From NCBI GenBank assembly GCA_023142175.1, contig JAGLJX010000256.1:1-10042 (forward strand): a DNA stretch of 10,042 nt, in the 5' to 3' direction. Both the position numbers and the translations under genes were made by a program. The DNA comes from Emcibacter sp. Lineage in GTDB: Bacteria; Pseudomonadota; Alphaproteobacteria; Sphingomonadales; Emcibacteraceae. The notes under the pieces were generated by a model. It was not told the origin of the DNA. It did not search any database and was given only the letters and a program-made list of their open reading frames with translations. Position 1 is the stretch's first letter. Each line of letters begins with the position of its first letter. Shown here piece by piece: positions 7,029-10,042 of the stretch.

Positions 7029-7697
7029 ATGGCTGAAATATATCTGGTCCGGCATGGACAGGCTTCATTCAATTCGAAAAATTATGATCGTTTGTCCGAT
7101 TTGGGCAAACAGCAATCAGAATATCTCGGGCAATATTTTACCGAGCGCGACATCGCGTTTGATCATATATTCACCGGAACCCAGCTTCGCCATAAACAAA
7201 CGGCGGATGGTATTATTGGCAAAAAAACCAACAGCTATAGTGTCCTTTCTGGTCTCAATGAATATAATTTTAGTGCGCTTTACAAAGCCTACATGAGGCA
7301 ACACCCTGAAGAGGAAGAAGCCTCAAGAGGGGGCAATCGGCGCATATTTTACCAACGCCTGAAACTTGCCCTGAAATTATGGGCGCAAGATAAACTAACC
7401 GGCGACCTACCGGAAAGCTGGGCTGAATTTAAGAGCCGTGTTGGCGATGCCCTAGCGCATATCCGCGAGACCTCAGACGGCAAATGTCTGGTGGTTAGTT
7501 CCGGCGGGTCCATTTCAATGGCCATTGGTCTTATCCTTGACTTAGAGCCGCAGAAAATCATCGAACTGAACCTGCAAATTAAAAACGCCAGCTTCTGCCA
7601 TATCTATTTGGGCCGCGGCACTATGAAACTGTCCAGTTTCAACAATATTCCGCATCTCGACCAACAAGGCCGGTTTGATGCGATTACGTTTAGCTAA
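7029..7697 (+). CDS. Histidine phosphatase superfamily protein with substituted second catalytic histidine
   Basis: A 222-residue cytoplasmic protein of the phosphoglycerate-mutase-like histidine phosphatase superfamily. The phosphate-accepting motif is LVRHGQASF at the N-terminus (Arg8, His9, Gly10), followed by LSDLGKQQSEYLGQYF. A second phosphate-binding arginine is likely Arg54 in TGTQLRHKQT, and the candidate acid residue is Glu78 in LNEYNF. The C-terminal motif normally reads HGG with the second histidine of the phosphate pocket; here it is VVSSGGSISM (Ser158-Gly159-Gly160). From general memory, related proteins next to acyl-CoA dehydrogenases often share this SGG, so it looks like a subfamily trait and not decay. 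Activity may be altered or low. It is first in an operon with ACAD, SDR and kinase genes, so a phosphorylated acyl-CoA or acid intermediate is a possible substrate (inference). Confidence 0.88.
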   Translation: MAEIYLVRHGQASFNSKNYDRLSDLGKQQSEYLGQYFTERDIAFDHIFTGTQLRHKQTADGIIGKKTNSYSVLSGLNEYNFSALYKAYMRQHPEEEEASRGGNRRIFYQRLKLALKLWAQDKLTGDLPESWAEFKSRVGDALAHIRETSDGKCLVVSSGGSISMAIGLILDLEPQKIIELNLQIKNASFCHIYLGRGTMKLSSFNNIPHLDQQGRFDAITFS

Positions 7698-7708
7698 AAG
7701 GAAAAAAC

Positions 7709-8962
7709 ATGAATTTTGATCACAGCCCAAAAACACAGGAACTCCGCCGCCGCCTATCCGACTTTATGGAAGCCCACATCATTCCCCGCTACCGTCAACA
7801 CCATGACGAGGTCAAGGCCGGAATTTTCCCGGTATCTTTCATGGAAGACCTGAAAGCACTGGCCAAGTCTGAAGGCCTGTGGAATCTATTCCTGCCCCAT
7901 TTGACTGACGGTGAAAGCGGCACCCGCCTGACCAACCTCGAATATGCGCCGCTGGCGGAGATTATGGGTCGAGTGATCTGGGCGCCGGAAGTATTTAACT
8001 GTAGCGCACCCGACACGGGAAATATGGAAGTATTTCATATGTTCGGCACGCCCGAGCAAAAGAAACAATGGCTGGAGCCACTGTTAGAGGGACGCATCCG
8101 ATCTGCCTTCGCCATGACTGAACCGGATGTATCCTCATCCGATGCCACCAATATTCAGACGATTATCAAGCGTGACGGTGATGATTATGTGATCAATGGC
8201 CGCAAATGGTTCATCTCCAACGCCGCCCACCCCAATTGCAAGGTGATGATTGTCATGGGCAAAACCGATCCGGACAGCGCGGATCGCCATCGTCAGCAAA
8301 GCATGATCATTGTGCCAATGAATACACCCGGTGTCACGGTTGAACGCAACATCACCATCATGGGCCACCATTCCCCCGAAGGACATTGCGAGATTGTCTT
8401 CAAGGATGTGCATGTCCCTGCCAGCAATATGATTGCCGGAGAAGGCGACGGGTTTATGATCGCACAGGCGCGCCTTGGGCCGGGGCGTATCCATCATTGC
8501 ATGCGCTCTATCGGGCAATCAGAACTGGCGCTTGACCTGATGGTGGAACGGGCGCAGGAACGCAAGGCATTCGGTAAATATCTGCACCAGCATGGTGCCA
8601 TCAGCGAATGGATCGCCCGCTCACGCATGGAAATTGAACAGGCCCGGCTTTTCGTCCTGAAAACCGCCGATATGATTGACAAGGTAGGCGCCAAGGGTGC
8701 GCGCAAGGAAATCTCAATGATAAAGGCCATTGTGCCACATATGCAGACCACCATCGCCGACCGCGCCATGCAGGTTTTCGGGGCCATGGGCATTTCACCG
8801 GACACCCCACTTGCCGATATCTGGACATGGGGTCGGGCATTGCGTTATGCGGATGGGCCGGATGAGGTTCACCTGCGTTCCATAGCGCGCATGGAAATCA
8901 GCGAAGCTCAGGGAAAACCAGGCTTCACCCTGCCCTACCTCACACCGCCATTACGTAAATAA
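7709..8962 (+). CDS. Acyl-CoA dehydrogenase, ACAD10/ACAD11-like (LvaC-like)
   Basis: A 417-residue FAD-dependent acyl-CoA dehydrogenase, close to the usual 400-420. The N-terminal helical domain starts SPKTQELRRRLSDFMEAHIIP. The beta-domain flavin/substrate motif FAMTEPDVSSSDATNI is at 134-149, followed by INGRKWFISNA at 162-172. The C-terminal helical domain has GPGRIHHCMRSIGQSELAL (257-275), RKAFGKYL (285-292), QVFGAMG (355-361) and the ending YADGPDEVHLRSIARMEI. Asp382-Gly383 stands where many family members have the catalytic Glu-Gly. This long MxxGxGR/RxADGPDEVH style is that of ACAD10/11 and of LvaC of the levulinate pathway, which act on phosphorylated 4-hydroxyacyl-CoA and not in plain beta-oxidation. 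AAGGA precedes the ATG. It lies 11 bases behind the phosphatase gene and 11 before the SDR gene. The exact substrate cannot be read from the sequence. Confidence 0.93.
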   Translation: MNFDHSPKTQELRRRLSDFMEAHIIPRYRQHHDEVKAGIFPVSFMEDLKALAKSEGLWNLFLPHLTDGESGTRLTNLEYAPLAEIMGRVIWAPEVFNCSAPDTGNMEVFHMFGTPEQKKQWLEPLLEGRIRSAFAMTEPDVSSSDATNIQTIIKRDGDDYVINGRKWFISNAAHPNCKVMIVMGKTDPDSADRHRQQSMIIVPMNTPGVTVERNITIMGHHSPEGHCEIVFKDVHVPASNMIAGEGDGFMIAQARLGPGRIHHCMRSIGQSELALDLMVERAQERKAFGKYLHQHGAISEWIARSRMEIEQARLFVLKTADMIDKVGAKGARKEISMIKAIVPHMQTTIADRAMQVFGAMGISPDTPLADIWTWGRALRYADGPDEVHLRSIARMEISEAQGKPGFTLPYLTPPLRK

Positions 8963-8973
8963 GGACCATCCAT

Positions 8974-9741
8974 ATGCAAAATCTATTCACTTTAAACGGC
9001 AAAATTGCTCTTGTAACCGGCGCATCCAGCGGTCTTGGCAACCATTTCGCCAAAACACTGGCAAATGCCGGAGCCAAGGTTGTGGTCGCCGCCCGCCGAC
9101 GGGACAAGCTGGACAGTCTGGTGCAGGAGATCACAGAAACCGGCGGCGAGGTCATCGCGGTCACTATGGATGTCAACGATATGGACAGCATCCGCAATGC
9201 CTATGACGAGGCCGAAAAACATTTGGGGCTGGTGGATATTATCCTCAATAATGCCGGGGTCGCCGATTCAAAAGCATTTCTTGAAATTGATGAAGAAAGC
9301 TGGGACTTCACAATGGATACTAACCTGAAAAGTGTTATGCGGGTGGCACAGGAGGGCTGCAAAAGACTGGTTGCAGCTAAACAAGGCGGTGTCGTGATCA
9401 ACATTTCATCCTTACTGGGAATGGCTTTTCAAACCCTGCAAACAAGTTATGCCACATCCAAGGCGGGGGTTATCCACATGACCCGTTGCATGGCATCGGA
9501 AATGATGCGTTACGGGATTCGCGTCAACAGCATTGCGCCGGGTTATTTCAAGACCGAAATAAACGCCGATTTCTTTGAAACAGAGAGAGGACAGGCTTAT
9601 ATCAAGACTATCCCCGCACGCCGCCTTGGACGGTTGGATGAATTGGACGGCCCCCTGTTATTACTGGCTAGTGAGGCATCATCGTTTGTAAACGGCACAA
9701 CCCTTGTGGTCGATGGCGGTCATCTGGTAAAGTCCTTTTAA
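8974..9741 (+). CDS. Short-chain dehydrogenase/reductase (classical SDR)
   Basis: A 255-residue classical SDR, full length. The Rossmann glycine motif TGASSGLG is at 15-22. The basic stretch ARRRDKL (40-46) after beta-2 suggests NADP(H) preference, though this is only a sequence rule. Asp66-Val67 contacts the adenine and NNAG is at 92-95. The catalytic tetrad is Asn117, Ser145 or Ser146 (NISS), Tyr159 and Lys163 (SYATSK). PGYFKTE at 189-195 is the usual substrate-loop start, and VNGTTLVVDGGH near the end is typical of cytoplasmic tetramers. It would interconvert an alcohol and a ketone, probably a hydroxyacyl and ketoacyl (CoA) pair given its neighbours. In the lva pathway an oxidoreductase (LvaD) reduces 4-ketovaleryl-CoA before the phosphorylation step, and this gene could play that role. 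AAGGA precedes the ATG, which follows the ACAD gene after 11 bases. Confidence 0.93.
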   Translation: MQNLFTLNGKIALVTGASSGLGNHFAKTLANAGAKVVVAARRRDKLDSLVQEITETGGEVIAVTMDVNDMDSIRNAYDEAEKHLGLVDIILNNAGVADSKAFLEIDEESWDFTMDTNLKSVMRVAQEGCKRLVAAKQGGVVINISSLLGMAFQTLQTSYATSKAGVIHMTRCMASEMMRYGIRVNSIAPGYFKTEINADFFETERGQAYIKTIPARRLGRLDELDGPLLLLASEASSFVNGTTLVVDGGHLVKSF

Positions 9742-9752
9742 AGGGGCATGAA

Positions 9753-10042
9753 ATGAACGAACAAAAACTCGGGCAATATTTAGAAAATAATATCGACGGC
9801 TTTAAAGGGCCGTTAGCATTGGAGAAATTCGCCGGTGGTCAGTCGAATCCGACATTTATGATCACTGCCAAATCAGGCAAATATGTCCTGCGGTGCAAAC
9901 CGCCGGGAGTGCTGCTGAAATCCGCCCATGCCGTGGACCGTGAATATAAGGTGACAAAAGCACTGGCTGGCACGGAAGTTCCCGTGGCAACTCCGCTTCA
10001 CCTGTGTACAGATGATAATATTATCGGCAGTTGGTTTTATGT
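9753..10042 (+). CDS. Aminoglycoside-phosphotransferase-like kinase, ACAD10/11 N-domain type (LvaA-like), cut by window edge
   Basis: Ninety-six complete codons of an APH-family kinase are visible, starting at the ATG at 9753 behind AAGGGG. An earlier ATG at 9748 meets a stop after one codon. The N-lobe has the glycine-containing turn FAGGQSNPTF at 26-35, then YVLRCKPPG (44-52) with the candidate ATP lysine Lys49. KSAHAVDREYKV (56-67) carries the helix-C glutamate Glu64, and VPVATPLHLCTDDNIIGSWFY leads to the hinge. The GGQSNPT/LRxKPPG/SAHAVxREY pattern is that of the kinase part of ACAD10/ACAD11 and related bacterial phosphotransferases, not of antibiotic-resistance enzymes. The catalytic HGD and DFG-like motifs would lie beyond the window. 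Expected role: phosphorylating a hydroxyl on an acyl-CoA, so that the phosphate can be eliminated by the ACAD in the same operon (inference from family). The gap to the SDR gene is again 11 bases. Confidence 0.9.
   Translation, partial: MNEQKLGQYLENNIDGFKGPLALEKFAGGQSNPTFMITAKSGKYVLRCKPPGVLLKSAHAVDREYKVTKALAGTEVPVATPLHLCTDDNIIGSWFY

Noticed and set aside
6923..7072. A 50-codon N-terminal extension of the LysR protein
   Set aside because: It would start inside the divergent phosphatase gene, lacks family similarity, and spans the likely promoter and operator. The start at 6922 fits family length, ribosome site and predicted transcription start.
9753..10042. Antibiotic-resistance aminoglycoside phosphotransferase
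   Set aside because: The visible N-lobe motifs (GGQSNPT, LRCKPPG, SAHAVDREY) are those of the ACAD10/11-linked metabolic kinases, and the operon context is acyl-CoA metabolism.

Overview
The window looks like ordinary chromosome of a moderate-GC alphaproteobacterium. The trigger factor, the bifunctional Nnr, the DUF885 lipoprotein and the ACAD11-type catabolic genes all read like alphaproteobacterial proteins. A Kordiimonadales/Emcibacter-like or related marine lineage is possible, but that is a guess. I see no insertion sequence, phage gene, CRISPR array or other sign of a mobile element.

The left part (1-4946) is a minus-strand block. Reading in the direction of transcription, it holds a DUF885 zinc-peptidase-like lipoprotein, then nnr (NAD(P)HX repair), a short Rho-independent terminator, tRNA-Leu(UAG), and the trigger factor gene tig, whose last codons lie beyond the window edge. 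The lipoprotein and nnr are tightly coupled: the stop codon of the first forms part of the Shine-Dalgarno of the second.

The middle part (5101-7028), also minus strand, holds a LysR-type regulator followed by a six-transmembrane-type sterol desaturase/fatty acid hydroxylase family protein. A possible 25-residue hydrophobic peptide ends exactly where the hydroxylase begins. The 106-base divergent region in front of the regulator holds a near-consensus promoter for the regulator. A perfect 8-bp inverted repeat with LysR-box geometry overlaps its -10 element. The start of the rightward operon also lies here.

The right part (7029-10042) is a plus-strand operon whose genes are each 11 bases apart: an atypical histidine phosphatase, an ACAD10/11-type acyl-CoA dehydrogenase, a short-chain dehydrogenase and the start of an aminoglycoside-phosphotransferase-like kinase. 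The kinase plus ACAD pair matches the two halves of mammalian ACAD10/ACAD11 and the LvaA/LvaC pair of the levulinate (lva) pathway of Pseudomonas putida. There, 4-hydroxyacyl-CoA is phosphorylated and the phosphate is then eliminated. The most interesting hypothesis is a LysR-controlled pathway for a hydroxy or keto acid that works through acyl phosphate-ester intermediates. The extra histidine phosphatase lacks the usual second catalytic histidine.
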